Positions 18,123 through 29,384 of a stretch of DNA of 64,000 nt are shown piece after piece (within the stretch, counting starts at the first letter, position 1; each line of letters begins with the position of its first letter). Source of the stretch: Dichetophora obliterata. Its lineage: Eukaryota; Arthropoda; Insecta; Diptera; Sciomyzidae. The stretch is taken from contig OY986436.1 in NCBI GenBank assembly GCA_963920525.1, forward strand, positions 5,878,501 through 5,942,500. The letters run 5' to 3'. The notes below the pieces were generated by a model, which saw nothing but the letters and a program-made list of their open reading frames with translations, was not told the DNA's origin and made no database searches. The position numbers and the translations under genes were made by a program.

Positions 18123-21063
18123 TTAAGAAGTTGAGAAGTGAGTAAAAATAGATTGCCTAAAATTTTCCGCCCGTTCGATTTCTCTTAAGTTACGTGGTAA
18201 CGCATTCCACAGTCTTATGGCATTAATGAAAAAAAGATTGGAAGAAGTTATAAAGCCATGTCTTGGAACTAACTATAAGTATCTTGCATCTTCTAGACAA
18301 ACTTAACTGCAGTTTTTTATATAGGTAATATGGAGTTTTACTATGTATTATTTTATGAAGGTAGATACAGTTTATAGCATTTAAATAATCAACCAAACTG
18401 CACCCAAGTAATGCATTTCTGAAATGAGAGAGGTGGTCAAACTTTTTTAAGCCGAAAACAAACCGTGTGGCATAGTTATATGCAATATTAAGTTTTAGCA
18501 GGGAAGATGAGTCGAGTTTACTGTACACCACGTCAGAATATGTTATAATAGGTAAGACAAACTGCTTAACTAGCATTCGCCTTAGATCAAGCGTACAAAG
18601 ATAAGCAGACATTCTTAAATTTCGCAGGATATAATAAACTTTACAAACAACACTATTAACATGATCAACACATGATAGAGAGGAATTCATACAATAACCC
18701 AGATTTACAATTTTTGACACAACACTTAGCTTATTAGAGCCAATGTAGAGGTCAGGAATGTTATTAAGGAAAGATTTATTTTTACAGATAGGGAGAATAT
18801 AAGATTTGGCAGCATTTAGTTGGAGTCCATTGCTAATTGCCCATTGATAAATGTTTCTTAGGTCCTCATTAATTCTGTAACAGAGGGTATCTAGGAGATC
18901 AACACTACTTGAGTGATAGATCTGAAGAGAATAGAATAGAAGAGAATAGAAGAATGATTAAAAACAGCAAAAATATCATTTAAAAAGATAGAAAATAAGA
19001 GGGAACCAAGGATTGACCCTTGAGGAACACAACTTATTATGCTTGGTTTTCACTATGACATTTTCAGTGGTGAGTTGTTGTCAATCAAATTGAAAATAAC
19101 AACATACTGACATTTTTTCTAACTTTGGCAATCTTGGAAAATTACAAACAAATAAATTATTAAATGGAGCTATGCAAAAAATGTTCTAGAGTTTTATTAA
19201 AAGAGTTTTATTAAGGTGATATTTCACGTGATTAACTTTTGTGTCGTCATAAAAATGGCTTAGTGAAAACCAAGCATTACCGTTTTATAGCTGGAAAATT
19301 TTTGTCCGACTTGAATTTTTTGCCATCTATTAGACAAATAATTTAATATGAGACTCACCGCACTATCACTAAACCCAAAGAAAGACTTGAGTTTCAGACA
19401 TAAATATTTGTGGCTTACCTTGTGAAATGCTTTTGAGAAATCTAATAAGCAAAGTAACGAAATAGAACCAGAGTCGTATGCAGGCCGTAAATCATCTATA
19501 ACCTTAACTACTGCTGAATTACACCCGTGCCCTAACCAAAAGCCAGATTGAAATGGAGGCAAGAGCTTATTTTCATGTAAGAATTTATTGATTTGTAGGC
19601 TTATTATTTTCTCACAAACCTTGGATAACGGGGACAGTATACTTATGGGCCTGAAATGATTTGGACTAGATGGATTCGACTATTTTTCCACAGGTAGCAC
19701 AATTACAGATTTCCATATTGCTGGGAATGTTGAAGATATAAGGCAGTGATTAATAATATGTGTTAATGGTCTAATTATATGTGGTAAGATTATTTTAATA
19801 AATTTAATCGGAACGCCATCTTCACCTATTGCATTTGATTTTATTTACATAATACATTTTCCAATATCTAGTTCACTAACAGGTGTATCAAAGAGATTAG
19901 GAACATGAAGCTGTGTAAGGAAAATCGTGTTATTGCTAAAATAAGAGGTGTTATCTAAGAAAAAATTATTAAGTAAGTCAGGATAAATTTGACATGCCGA
20001 GGTTGTTTTATTTCGTAGTCCTAGTCTTTTTATATTATTCCACAGAGTTTTATTAGGAAGGGAAAGATTCAATTTGAAAGAGAAGTATCGGGACTTGGAC
20101 AGCCTGGTAAGATTGACAGCCGCATTTCGGGCCATTCTGTAAGTTTATGGCATTAAGGACATCCTGCGAGAACCATGGACATGATGAATTTTTCAATGTT
20201 ATTGTGCGGATAGAAACATGCTTATCGAACAAAAATTTTACAGGGCTTAAAAGGGAACTAAGTTTGTCATCCACAGTACTGAGTTGCCAGCAATCATTGA
20301 ATGAGAACATAGACACATCAAGAAGCAAGGAGGAATAATTAATATTTTTAAGATCACGATACAAAAACGACGTAGAAGCCACAATACGAGATAGATTTAT
20401 ATTTAACGAGCAAAACATTAAATCGTGATCAAATATGAAGAATATTTGGTCAAACAGAAGAATAAGCGAAGTGTCTGACACAATAAAATAATATAGTAGA
20501 CTGGGAGTAGCATTATTAGAAAACCGAGTGGGTATAGTAACATTTATTATAGATAGACCTACTGAGGATATTTTATCATGCATTGATTGTTGTACAGGAT
20601 CATTATTTAAAAGGTTGATATTGAAGTCGCCGCATATCAAAATTGTATCATTATTCAGAATGTGGTTTGACAATTCACAGAACAATGGGTCCACAGGATG
20701 ACATTTATTGGGATTATACACACATGACAAGAGGATTTTGGTGCTATTATCAGAAATACAGATGTTTATATATTCAATACTAGTGCCACTTGATTTACCT
20801 TCAATTTTGGAATTCAGATAAGATTTACAGTAAATCGCAACGCCACCTCCCTTCTTATAAGATCTGTCATTTCTAAAAACATTGTAATTGTTAATACTAC
20901 AAGTTGCATATCTTATATCATCAGACAACCACGTTTCAGAAATGCAAATAACGTCAACCGATGATTCTTCAAAAATATATCGTATATAATCCAGTTTAGC
21001 CGCATTCAAGCTTCGGGCATTAAAATGGACAACATTAAGACCACCTTGTTGTCTACATAACAC
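18123..21063 (-). pseudogene. LINE ORF2: endonuclease, RT and C-terminus, broken
   Basis: Endonuclease (20053-21063): VVHFNARSLNAAKLD, VDVICISETWLSDDI, KKGGGVAIYCK and ICGDFNINLL, the APE-type signature set. Frame changes near 20135 and 19845 follow. RT continues as AIGEDGVPIKFIK, PLSKVCEKIISLQINKFL, FQSGFWLGHGC and LLDFSKAFHKVSHK. It is interrupted by the MITE at 19040-19276 and resumes CVPQGSILGSLLF. The expected YADD is replaced by a simple repeat (about 18915-18960, GAATAGAATAGAAGAGAATA), just before QIYHSSSVDLL. The C-terminal region (KIVNLGYCMNSSLSC onward; INAIRLWNALPRNLREIE) runs to TAA at 18123. The enzyme cannot be active. Confidence 0.88.
19040..19276. mobile_element. 237-bp Harbinger-like MITE in the LINE RT
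   Basis: Inverted ends TGCTTGGTTTTCACTA and TAGTGAAAACCAAGCA, flanked by TTA at 19037-19039 and 19277-19279. A 3-bp TWA duplication suits PIF/Harbinger. Deleting the insert plus one TTA joins the LINE frame as KTVISCVPQGSILG, the normal RT sequence, which confirms the boundaries. No coding sequence inside. Confidence 0.85.
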
Positions 21064-21254
21064 CTGAATTAAAGTTTTTTGATTTTCATTGAAGCCAAGA
21101 TACGACCTATTAGGTGCTTACGTAAAGTATCACTAAAAGGAAGAAAAATATACGCAATGTACATGAGAGCAGGTGTTTAGAAATGAGAAAGATTAGAAGT
21201 TGTAGTAAATTAGAAGTAACGTTTAAGAAAACAATAGATATAAAATACAAAAAA

Positions 21255-21506
21255 CTAGAATCCAGCAGCATCAGCTTCCAAGGTTTGATTACGCAGTTCT
21301 TCAATACTGGATATGCATATACCATCAGCATTTTTTTCCTTTCTGATGTGAACAGTGCCACGATAAGTAAAAGCGTTGTAGATGGTCATTTGGTTCTTAA
21401 GAGTAATCGCAGCTTGCAGGATTTTACGAGTCACAGCAGCCAAGCTTTCATGAATGTAAACGTTGGAGTCAGAATTAAGCCCAGCATCTTCCAGATTAAC
21501 GGCTGA
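21255..21506 (-). pseudogene. LINE ORF1 C-terminal fragment
   Basis: The minus-strand frame reads VYIHESLAAVTRKILQAA, LKNQMTIYNAFTYRGT and VHIRKEKNADGICISSIEE. This resembles the C-terminal domain of ORF1 proteins of jockey/CR1-like LINEs, where a YWTxNGxVxIRK type motif precedes the end. It sits directly upstream of the ORF2 endonuclease at 20053-21063. The N-terminus is not found before the next fragment at 21632, so ORF1 is truncated. Confidence 0.65.
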
Positions 21507-21631
21507 CCTGGTTCATTTTCGATACGCACCAAAATCTTTCTTGTGAGGATCATATTAACTCGGTTGTTTCTTAGGTTTATTATGCCCTTCGAAACAGGAG
21601 ATGGACACCATCATTTGTACCTGTCAACACT

Positions 21632-22000
21632 ATGAGACTCCAGCTTATAATGCCATTCATTACGTACATAGAAGTTGTGTTCAGTAAATTTGATTCCAGG
21701 TATAAACAAAAATTACAACAAGCTTTTAATAACGCTGTCAGATGTGTTTATGACCTCAGAAAGTTTGACCGCGTCAGTCATTTGAGCAATCAAATACTTG
21801 GTTGCAAAATTTTTAATTGTCTGGATGCCATGAACTGCATATTTTTGCCTAATTTGTTTTACACTATCTTATTATTATTTCGACATATAATTTTTTTAAC
21901 TCGAACAGACTTTTGTTTGAAAACGATATCAGAATTTGGAACTTTTTACCTCTTAGAGGTGAAATTATCCAAATCAATTCAATATTTGAATAAATATTGA
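21632..22000 (+). pseudogene. LINE ORF2 C-terminal fragment, opposite orientation
   Basis: The plus-strand frame MRLQLIMPFITYIEVVFSKF and AVRCVYDLRKFDRVSHLS matches the C-terminal domain of the LINE just to the left (VLPIITYSDVVYSKL, ATRFVFGLKKFDHLSHF) with many differences. It is a second, heavily 5'-truncated copy lying head to head with the 17845-21510 element. Its 3' end is AT-rich with no clear poly-A. Not coding for anything useful now. Confidence 0.8.
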
Positions 22001-22084
22001 ATAAAAGAATAAATTCCTGATAAAGTCAAGATCTAAGAATCTTTTTATCGAAGAATCTAATGATATTTTATTCATTCAATATTT

Positions 22085-22345
22085 GAATAGTTTAGTTAAG
22101 AAACAGTACAAGTCCATATTTTTCGATTTTCGGTTTTTTGAAGTTTCGCCATCTTTGGTCCAAGACCCACAAGTGTTCTTTATAAAACAATACAAAATTT
22201 TATTTAATAACAGTTTTTAGTGACATTAGAGAGCCTTCAATATTTGGTTTATTTAAGAAACAATATAAGTCCAGGACTTGTATCGTTTCAAAAAAAAAAA
22301 AAAATTATAAATGGGTACTTTATTTAAGAAACAGTACAAGTCCAA
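22085..22345. repeat. subterminal motif cluster, left end of Sola-like element
   Basis: The motif AAGAAACARTAYAAGTCCA occurs at 22098, at about 22256 (followed by the inverse GGACTTGTATCGTTTC) and at about 22326. Spacing is irregular. Such clusters often serve as transposase binding sites; that role is inferred here. Confidence 0.75.
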
Positions 22346-22381
22346 AAATGTAAATTATAAGTTAAATTATTAAGTTTAAAT

Positions 22382-24335
22382 TTAAAGATTATCTGTATCT
22401 TGTTGGGTATCCAATCTTGTTGGCCACTTAGTAATTATTTTACTCAAAAATTCTTTATTACTGTCTGGAATGTATTGCAATGTTTTTTTTAAATCATCCA
22501 TTTTTGACGCAAGAATAGGTATGCGACTGTTGTACGCTTTGTTTGTCGGTGGGTTAACTTTTGAACGTTTCGCATGGCCGAATGTATACCGTCGGCTTGT
22601 GAATCCATCAATAAACTCGCAAGCTGTCACCACTCCTGGATTTTCTGAGTCAAATTGAAATTCATGGTAAGTAGAAATTTTAAACATTTCATGATCAAGC
22701 TTTCTGTAGGACTGGCTTGTGCTGCATTTTTTCGACTTCATTAACCTTTTGTTGCAGAGTTTTTTGTTATGATTGAGGATTTTGCTCTCTTCAGACTCTG
22801 CTGTTTTTTTGTAGTAAAGCGGCCACCAATTTTTGAAGTCGAGGACATCCCCAGTTTTTACAAAATTCACGGAAAATTTGCTTTTATTGCTTGACTCCAA
22901 AATCATTTTGGCCACATCGTCAATATCATAATATCTATCAGTACGTCTAAGGCATCGTTTAATTAGCCCGAAATCTCTATCATTTGGGAGAAATGAGTGT
23001 CCCCTTATTGGTAGACGGTACACAATCTTATTGAACTGCTTAGTGTCTGTTAAAGAAAGTAGGAATCGAAGCAAAGTGTGATTCTTATTTTGTCCCGCGC
23101 AATTATCTGAATACAGATATAACTCAGTTACCTCCGAGGACATATTTTTTATGTACTGTCCAAGGAATGAGCATACCTCATTTGGACCCTTCTTAGCTAT
23201 TCCCTCATGGTACAGGTACATAGTACTTTTTTCATCGTTTGTGTTATGAATCCCGAACGGAAAAACGGATAACTGACGATAATAGAACATGTCTTGCACT
23301 GGAATTGTCGGAAGCGAAATGTTTTGCATGTAATCCATAGTGAGACAAACCGATGTGCCACCACTCTGCCTACAGAGCTCTGAAGTTGCTTTAAGTGATT
23401 TATAAAATTTGTTTGCCCTGCGTTTATGAATCAACATTTCTGTGGCAGCAAGTCTTTTCACTTCGGGATTTAAGCAATAGTTCTTCAATCGTGTACCCAA
23501 CCTTTCGCATTCACAGCAAGCGTCCACTTGCAACCTCCCAAATTTGAGATTAAACCTAGTTTTGAATATTTTATAATAAAATGAATAATTGACCTTCAGG
23601 TTCGGATATTTCAATAAAAACATTCGGTGCATTATAGTAATATTGAGCTTCGAGCTGAAGTATTCAATGTCAGTGGGACCATAATGAGATGAATTCCTAG
23701 GAAAAGAATTAATGTGGTCGACCACTTTACAAACAAGATCTACCGGAACTGTTTTCTGATTTGGTTGTTGACCTCGCATATCTTGAGGTAATTTACCCAT
23801 TACAATTAGGTTTTGAAGACGTTGAATTTGAACATTAGTTACGTCAAACATACTCATAAAAGCAGCTTTGCAAACTTCAATTTTTTCAGTGTTAACGCTA
23901 ATAAAAAATTTAAAGGCTTTTCGCCTTACTTGTATTTCCTTCTTTCTATTCACATCTAATTTTCTTGGTCTCCTTCTCTGAACATCAAATGCCTTAATGT
24001 GGGACTGAATATACAAATCTTGCTCATTTTTGTTTTTCAACGAGAGCAACGACTTTAAGATTTCATTTCTTTGTTCTTCATCTATCTTCGAAAAGCACTT
24101 CTTAATACATCTGCAATATAAACAGTAACGATACTCAAATAAGTAATTATCAAAAGAAGGGTTATCCTGATTACCTGCAAGAATTTCCAGTCTTCCTTTG
24201 AGACCGCTCCTTGCCACTGTAGGTAGTGTAACTTTTCCCTTCAACTCTGCATCTTTTTATTACATTTGATTTGTAATTGTGAACATTCACCACTCCTCTT
24301 TTATTTCTTTTAGGGGCTCCTTCAAATTCATCCAT
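22382..24335 (-). CDS. Sola-like (DUF7869-type) transposase, two exons, 629 aa
   Basis: Exon 1 is 24175-24335, starting MDEFEGAPKRNKRG; exon 2 is 22382-24110. The 64-nt intron (24111-24174) has GT and AG ends, and splicing gives GNSCRCIKKCFSKIDEEQR in frame, restoring the Cys-rich start typical of this family. Without splicing, the long frame would have to start at a non-ATG codon. The catalytic part shows LTMDYMQNISLP (about 305), LYLYSDNCAGQNKN (about 390) and RLPIRGHSFLPNDRDFG (about 420), with the acidic residues expected of a DDE/D enzyme. A basic N-terminus may be a nuclear signal. No stop or shift is seen. Assignment to Sola rests on motif memory and the 4-bp duplication. Confidence 0.85.
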
Positions 24336-24599
24336 AATATTAAATTATTATTCAATGCAGTAATACAGCGTGGCAGCAAAAACTTTTTTTTATGTTATCT
24401 TCGTTTCGCAAATTTACAATCTACTACATTGTAGTTTGTTTACATTTTAAGTTTCTAGAAAAATCTATACCAGCTGATATAGCTTTTCAGTTTGTACAAT
24501 CCCTCTAGGAAATTTTCAGGGCACTCCTAATACGAGCACAAATCGAGCGATTAATCTTACGATAATCCGATTTCAGTTTGTTTTGATTTTACGTGTATT

Positions 24600-24893
24600 T
24601 GTTTTTTTTTGAAACAATACAAGTCCTGGACTTGTATGGTTTCTTAAATAAAATGAGTTAATTTTTGATTTTTTTTTGAAACAGTATAAGTCCAGCGCAT
24701 ATATTTTGCAATTACACGAGTGGCAGTTGAAATTGGAAAAATTTAGTCATTGCATCATCTTGGGGATACCAGAACGTGCCTACATAATTTTTTTCAAATT
24801 CTTTAAATGACCATGTGACCAGATAAACAGTTTTTTGTGTCTCCTGAAAAATTTACATTTTTGGACTTGTACTGTTTCTTAAATAAACTATTC
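24600..24893. repeat. subterminal motif cluster, right end of Sola-like element
   Basis: The same motif as at the left end occurs at about 24609 (GAAACAATACAAGTCC, followed at once by its inverse GGACTTGTATGGTTTC), at about 24676 (GAAACAGTATAAGTCCA) and inverted at about 24862 to the end. The paired inverted arrangement mirrors the left cluster. Confidence 0.75.
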
Positions 24894-24897
24894 ATTT

Positions 24898-27301
24898 GTA
24901 TTTGTTCTCATTTATGACTAGCCGTTGCTTATAATATTTATTATTTTTCGTTAAATCACTAAATATTAGTTTTGAGTTATATATATTTTTCTGTTGTTTA
25001 TGCCTAGTTGTTATTCTGAACTGCTTAATGGATTCAAAATACTGTCTTATAAATTAAAATAAATTTAAATGAAATTTGACAAATATTATTTATATGTTAT
25101 TATTTATTTATTTGTTTGATACAATCATTTTTAGCATTAAATGTCACAATAACCTATTAGTAAAGTGTTTAGAGTAGTAACAAGTGTGAGTTAATTAAAA
25201 GAAGATGACTCTTTTCTAATTCCTACCTTTTAATTCGAACAGCACATTTGCTTACAATAATTTTCATAATAACGAAACTTATAATGAAATTTTCTTGAAA
25301 GTTTTCGTTGTTTCGCTATTTTTTTAATAAAATTCACGGAAAGTTTCTGTATGCTAATAATTTTTAAAGAAATCTGATGACATGAAATTTACATCTTTTG
25401 AACGGCTCTTCAGCGCATCTAATTTCCTCTTAAGTGATTGAAAATATTTTTTTAAGGGATCCCCAACTTGTTACACAGTCTTTACTATTTAAAAAGTCCA
25501 GCTAAAATGCTTTGATTTACAAGCGAAATGTGTTTAATAAATGTCAGAAATATGATATATACTTTTTGCACAATTTAATTAAAAATCTGTTTAACTTGTA
25601 ACTCATCTTCAATTTTATAACATGCACTAATGAATGACATGTGGGAAATATTTTAATAGCAGACTTAACGACACCTTGTATGAATAATTAAAAGGGTTTT
25701 TATTGGTTTTTATTTTGTTATGAGTGTTTAGTTAAGAGTTCAAGTTATTTTGAATAGAAGGTTTTTTATCGAGAATGATTTTCCCATTTTTAAAGTTAAA
25801 TAAATTTAAAAATAAAGTATTAGGCTGAGTGCTTAAAGCTAATTTATAATCCCTTTTCATAATCAAGGGAATAAGTTATTTGAAATGTTGTTACACAGGT
25901 AAAACAAATCAAGCATTCAATTTTCGAACTAACTAGGAAAAAAGCTTTACCCAAAAAGCTAGTTTTATTCGAACAAGAAAAATATGTCATATAAAAGTAA
26001 TTATCATGAATAAATTGCTTGATACATGTAAATAATTTGTATTTTTTTACTTTTTCATTTATTTTTATTTATTATTGATTTTGAAAATGAAATTTCTAAT
26101 GGTACGGTTGAGTAATTTCACAAAATGAAACGAAAGTTAACTTTAAGCGCTTTACGTAAAACGCTTTATACACAATGAGAATTAGGTCTTGATATAACAA
26201 CATATTCCTAAACTGAAAAGTATCACGGTGTAAAAACAAAATACATTTTTTGAAATCTTGTTGTCGATTTCAATAGATTTATAAACGTTGATTCCGTTTC
26301 TGGCCAAACAGAATCTTTCATCTCTGTTCGATCTTAAGATATGAATAAAAACATATTGAATTTTAAGCATATATGAGTAATTATTAAAAAAATGGATCAT
26401 GGTAAAATTCTTCAGTTAAGCTTGAATAGTAAAGTAAGCCCTTATCTATAACTTGACAAATAAAACTTATAACTTATAAAACACTATAAAATATGACATA
26501 TGACACTATAAAATTATAGACAGACTCTTAATTTTTTTCTATACGTAAAGATTAGCATTTTGTATGTGTTTTCATAAAAGCTAGACTCGCACAATTTTTA
26601 TGTTAAATTTTTGGAAATAACATACGATTATGCAATCAAACGCTGTAAGATTAGAAACTATAATCGACTCTATCTTTTAGGTCTCTTTCAAAGGTTTTAC
26701 TACAATCCATCAATTTTTAATCATGACTCAAGAATACCTTAAAAACTCATATTTCATTCATTCACCAGCATTATATGCAAAGTTCTAATAATAAAAAAAA
26801 AATGTTGCCAGATTCGAAATCAGCGTTCATAAATTTATTGAAATTTACTACAGTATTGAAAAAACATAAAGTTATCTTGGTTAAGAGTATCGCACCGTGA
26901 TGCTTAAGAATATTTTGGAAAAGGAAGATATTAGAGGAACTTCGGGTATTGTGCTTTCCTTTGATAGGTTGGCAGGTCCTTTGATAAGACATGACGCGCT
27001 GCGATTTGCAATCTTGGCAACGGTTCGACGCTCTATGGATTATCTTCACCCAATGAATGTGAGTGTTGGAATCTGATAACGGTTGCTGTTTCTTGACTAT
27101 GTAGAGCTGTTTTGCATTGCCTCGTGCGCAGACTGCGTTCGCTTGCCTCACTACTCAAACTGAGCTTTTCTTGAGGATCTTCCTCTGAAGTCGCAAGTAA
27201 ATTTATATATTTATAGGTTTGTACAATTATGCTTTTACTCTGACCGACTAAAAACATATCTGCTCTATGATTAGGTAACACAGTGCAACACATATTTTCA
27301 A
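24898..27301. other. 2.4 kb AT-rich DNA, nothing recognised
   Basis: No transposon protein, RNA or inverted repeat was identified. Small open frames (for example 26771-27151 on the minus strand) show no codon-like bias and no motif. The right edge is the start of a long inverted repeat. Confidence 0.5.
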
Positions 27302-27812
27302 GCGTGAACCAAACCAAACTCAAACGATAGTATTTGACACCAATAACAAAAGTCCAAATCCGTTTTTGCTCCACTACGTCACAATTTTTTTTTACAGTGG
27401 TTTCAAATTTTAAATTTTCGGTCAAAAATGAAATTAAAAAATAGTAAAAATTATATGTAAAACTTAATTCAGGGTGCTTCTTGTCTTCAGAAGCCTAAAC
27501 TAAAATTTCACGGGGAATATTTTTTTGGAACACTTTAACCCTCTAGCTCCTACCAATATGGGCCATTTTGACCCTTTTTTTGGAAAAGGTCCTAAAATTC
27601 AACTTTGGAGGGAGGTCAAGGGTTAAAACCTTCCATAAAAATATTTTCAAGAAAATTTCATTAGGGGTCACCCAAGACTTGTAACCTCTACGAGTTATAG
27701 GTTTCACATAAAAAACGAAATGAAAAAACCAATTTTTTTTTATGTTTTGTTATTTTTAATGTTATTTTTATATAGTGTCCATATCGTTTTCACTGTCATG
27801 GCATGAAATATT
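27302..27812 (-). repeat. left arm of a 511-bp inverted duplication
   Basis: Nearly identical, in reverse complement, to 30373-30882. The arm includes 27302-27538 (matching DNA outside the piggyBac-like right end), TTAA at 27535-27538, and 27539-27812 (matching the right 273 bp of the element, including the last codons of its gene). It is therefore a copy of a transposon end together with its flank, placed in inverse orientation next to the element's left end. Confidence 0.9.
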
Positions 27813-27939
27813 TTGGAACACTTTAACCCTCTAGCTCCTACCAATATGCATAGTGCAGTATTGGGAAGGTTAATATCTTCGTATATTAATAAATTTGATT
27901 TATTATAACGGTACGGCGTAATGGTATTAAGCTATAATA

Positions 27940-29226
27940 TTGGGGGTTGGAATTAGTTTTAAAGGTTTTCTAAGAGATGGCGTAACTATCAATAGATCGC
28001 ATCGGGCACACCTGTGACTATATTCATTTCAAAGCACATTGTCTAAGCTTCATTTTCCAGTATGTGTCATTCCACTGAAGTGTAAACAACATATATTTTT
28101 TTCTCTGTGAACATGTCGACTTTCGTTCCAACAAAACGCAATTTGCGGGAAGGTTTACTTTTGTGCTTCCATTTGAAGAAAAAAGCGGTTGAAGCACAAC
28201 GCACGCTTACTGAGGCTTACGGGGACTATGCTCCATCGATTTCTACTTGTAAGTACTGGTTCCGTCGGTTTAAAAGTGGTGATTTTGATACGGAAGACAA
28301 AGAGCGTCCGGGCCAGCCGAAAAAGTTTGAAGATGAGGAATTGGAGGCTTTGCTCGATGAAGACCCGTGTCAAACCCTTCAAGAATTATCAGAATCATTG
28401 GGAGTCGACTTATCAACGGTCGGCAAATGCTTGAAGGCCATGGGAATGATTCAAAAGCAAGGAAATTGGGTGCCGTACCAGTTGAAGCCGAGAGACGTTG
28501 AACGGCGATTTTGCATGTGCGAACAACTGCTTCAACGGCATAAAAGGAAGAGTTTTTTGCATCGTATTGTCACTGGCGATGAAAAGTGGATCCATTACGA
28601 TAATCCTAAGCGAAAAAAATCGTGGGGACCACCCGGCCATGCATCAACATCGAGGGCCAAGCCGAATATTCATGGCGCCAAGCTTATGCTGTGTATTTGG
28701 TGGGATCAGAAGGGTGTCGTGTACTATGAGCTGCTAAAACCTAACGAAACCATCACTGGGGAACGCTACCAACAACAATTGATGCAATTGAGCCGAGCAT
28801 TAAAGGTTAAACGGCCGGAATATGGCAAAAGACACGACAAAGTGGTTTTTCAACATGACAACGCACGGCCACATGTTGCAAGAACCGTCAAGGAAACGTT
28901 GGAGGCACTGAATTGGGATGTACTACCCCACCCGCCTTATAGCCCAGACATAGCCCCTTCCGACTACCACCTATTCAGATCGATGACGCATGGCTTGGCT
29001 GAGCAGCGCTTCACTTCTTACGAGGATACCAAAAAATGGGTCGATTCGTGGATTGCCTCAAAAGACGAATCGTTCTTCCGGCGCGGAATCCATATGCTGC
29101 CAGAAAGATGGGAAAATGTTGTAGCTAACGATGGACAATACTTTGAATAATATACATTGTACCGTTGTTTCTAAATAAATGCTCAAAAACCGAAAAAAAG
29201 CCTTTAAAATTAATTCCAACCCCCAA
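27940..29226 (+). mobile_element. Complete mauritiana-type mariner
   Basis: 1287 bp with 26-bp inverted ends, TTGGGGGTTGGAATTAGTTT and onward, differing at one position between the two sides. TA is duplicated at 27938-27939 and 29227-29228. Length and layout equal Drosophila Mos1 (1286 bp by memory). It carries one full-length transposase ORF with all catalytic residues, so it may be active. It sits between the left end and the gene of the piggyBac-ended element. Confidence 0.96.
28113..29150 (+). CDS. mariner transposase, mauritiana subfamily, 345 aa
   Basis: The enzyme cuts and pastes the surrounding element at TA sites in the nucleus. The start is ATG at 28113 (MSTFVPTKRNLREG); an in-frame GTG lies 6 nt upstream but ATG gives exactly the Mos1 length. 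The N-terminal half has two helix-turn-helix domains (CFHLKKKAVEAQRTL; LSESLGVDLSTVGKCLKAMG). The linker WVPYQL precedes the catalytic core. The three aspartates are in VTGDEKWIHYDN (about residue 156), FQHDNARPHVA (about 249) and YSPDIAPSDYHLF (about 284), so the spacing is DD34D. The C-terminus ends NDGQYFE, as in Mos1. No stops, frameshifts or missing residues. Similarity to Mos1 is high by eye along the full length. Confidence 0.96.
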   Translation: MSTFVPTKRNLREGLLLCFHLKKKAVEAQRTLTEAYGDYAPSISTCKYWFRRFKSGDFDTEDKERPGQPKKFEDEELEALLDEDPCQTLQELSESLGVDLSTVGKCLKAMGMIQKQGNWVPYQLKPRDVERRFCMCEQLLQRHKRKSFLHRIVTGDEKWIHYDNPKRKKSWGPPGHASTSRAKPNIHGAKLMLCIWWDQKGVVYYELLKPNETITGERYQQQLMQLSRALKVKRPEYGKRHDKVVFQHDNARPHVARTVKETLEALNWDVLPHPPYSPDIAPSDYHLFRSMTHGLAEQRFTSYEDTKKWVDSWIASKDESFFRRGIHMLPERWENVVANDGQYFE

Positions 29227-29384
29227 TAATATATGTAATACTTTATAAGTTATTTTCCAAAATTTTGTTAGTTATATTAAGGTGGCTTAGCTTAGAAATT
29301 CAAATAAGTAAGAATTGAGTACTTTGATTAAAACAGTGAAAGTGTAAGTGTCGTGGTCTTTTTTTCGAAAAATTTATATTTTCA

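Larger units (their letters stand above)
17845..21510 (-). mobile_element. Near full-length decayed LINE (jockey/CR1-like)
   Basis: On the minus strand, from right to left: an ORF1 C-terminal piece (21255-21506), ORF2 endonuclease (to 20053), linker, reverse transcriptase and C-terminal domain (stop at 18123), then an AT-rich 3' region to about 17845. All expected modules of a non-LTR retrotransposon are present in order. It carries a 237-bp MITE at 19040-19276, several frameshifts, and a destroyed catalytic motif. The exact outer ends and target duplication are not visible. Confidence 0.8.
22085..24893 (-). mobile_element. Near-complete Sola-like DNA transposon
   Basis: 2809 bp. The ends are inverted: GAATAGTTTAGTTAAGAAAC at 22085 and GTTTCTTAAATAAACTATTC ending at 24893. 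The repeat continues through ACAGTACAAGTCCA. Flanking ATTT at 22081-22084 and 24894-24897 is a 4-bp duplication, as reported for Sola1/Sola2 elements. The only gene is a two-exon transposase on the minus strand. Extra copies of the end motif lie inside both ends (see the next two entries). Everything needed for autonomous movement appears to be here. Confidence 0.85.

Noticed and set aside
22382..24244. Single-exon reading of the Sola-like transposase with a TTG start
   Set aside because: A 64-nt intron with GT/AG ends gives an ATG start and restores the conserved Cys-rich N-terminus, which fits better.
27033..27425. 130-codon minus frame that shares its first 50 residues with 30759-31025
   Set aside because: The similarity is explained by the inverted duplication, and the frames diverge at its edge; not a gene family.
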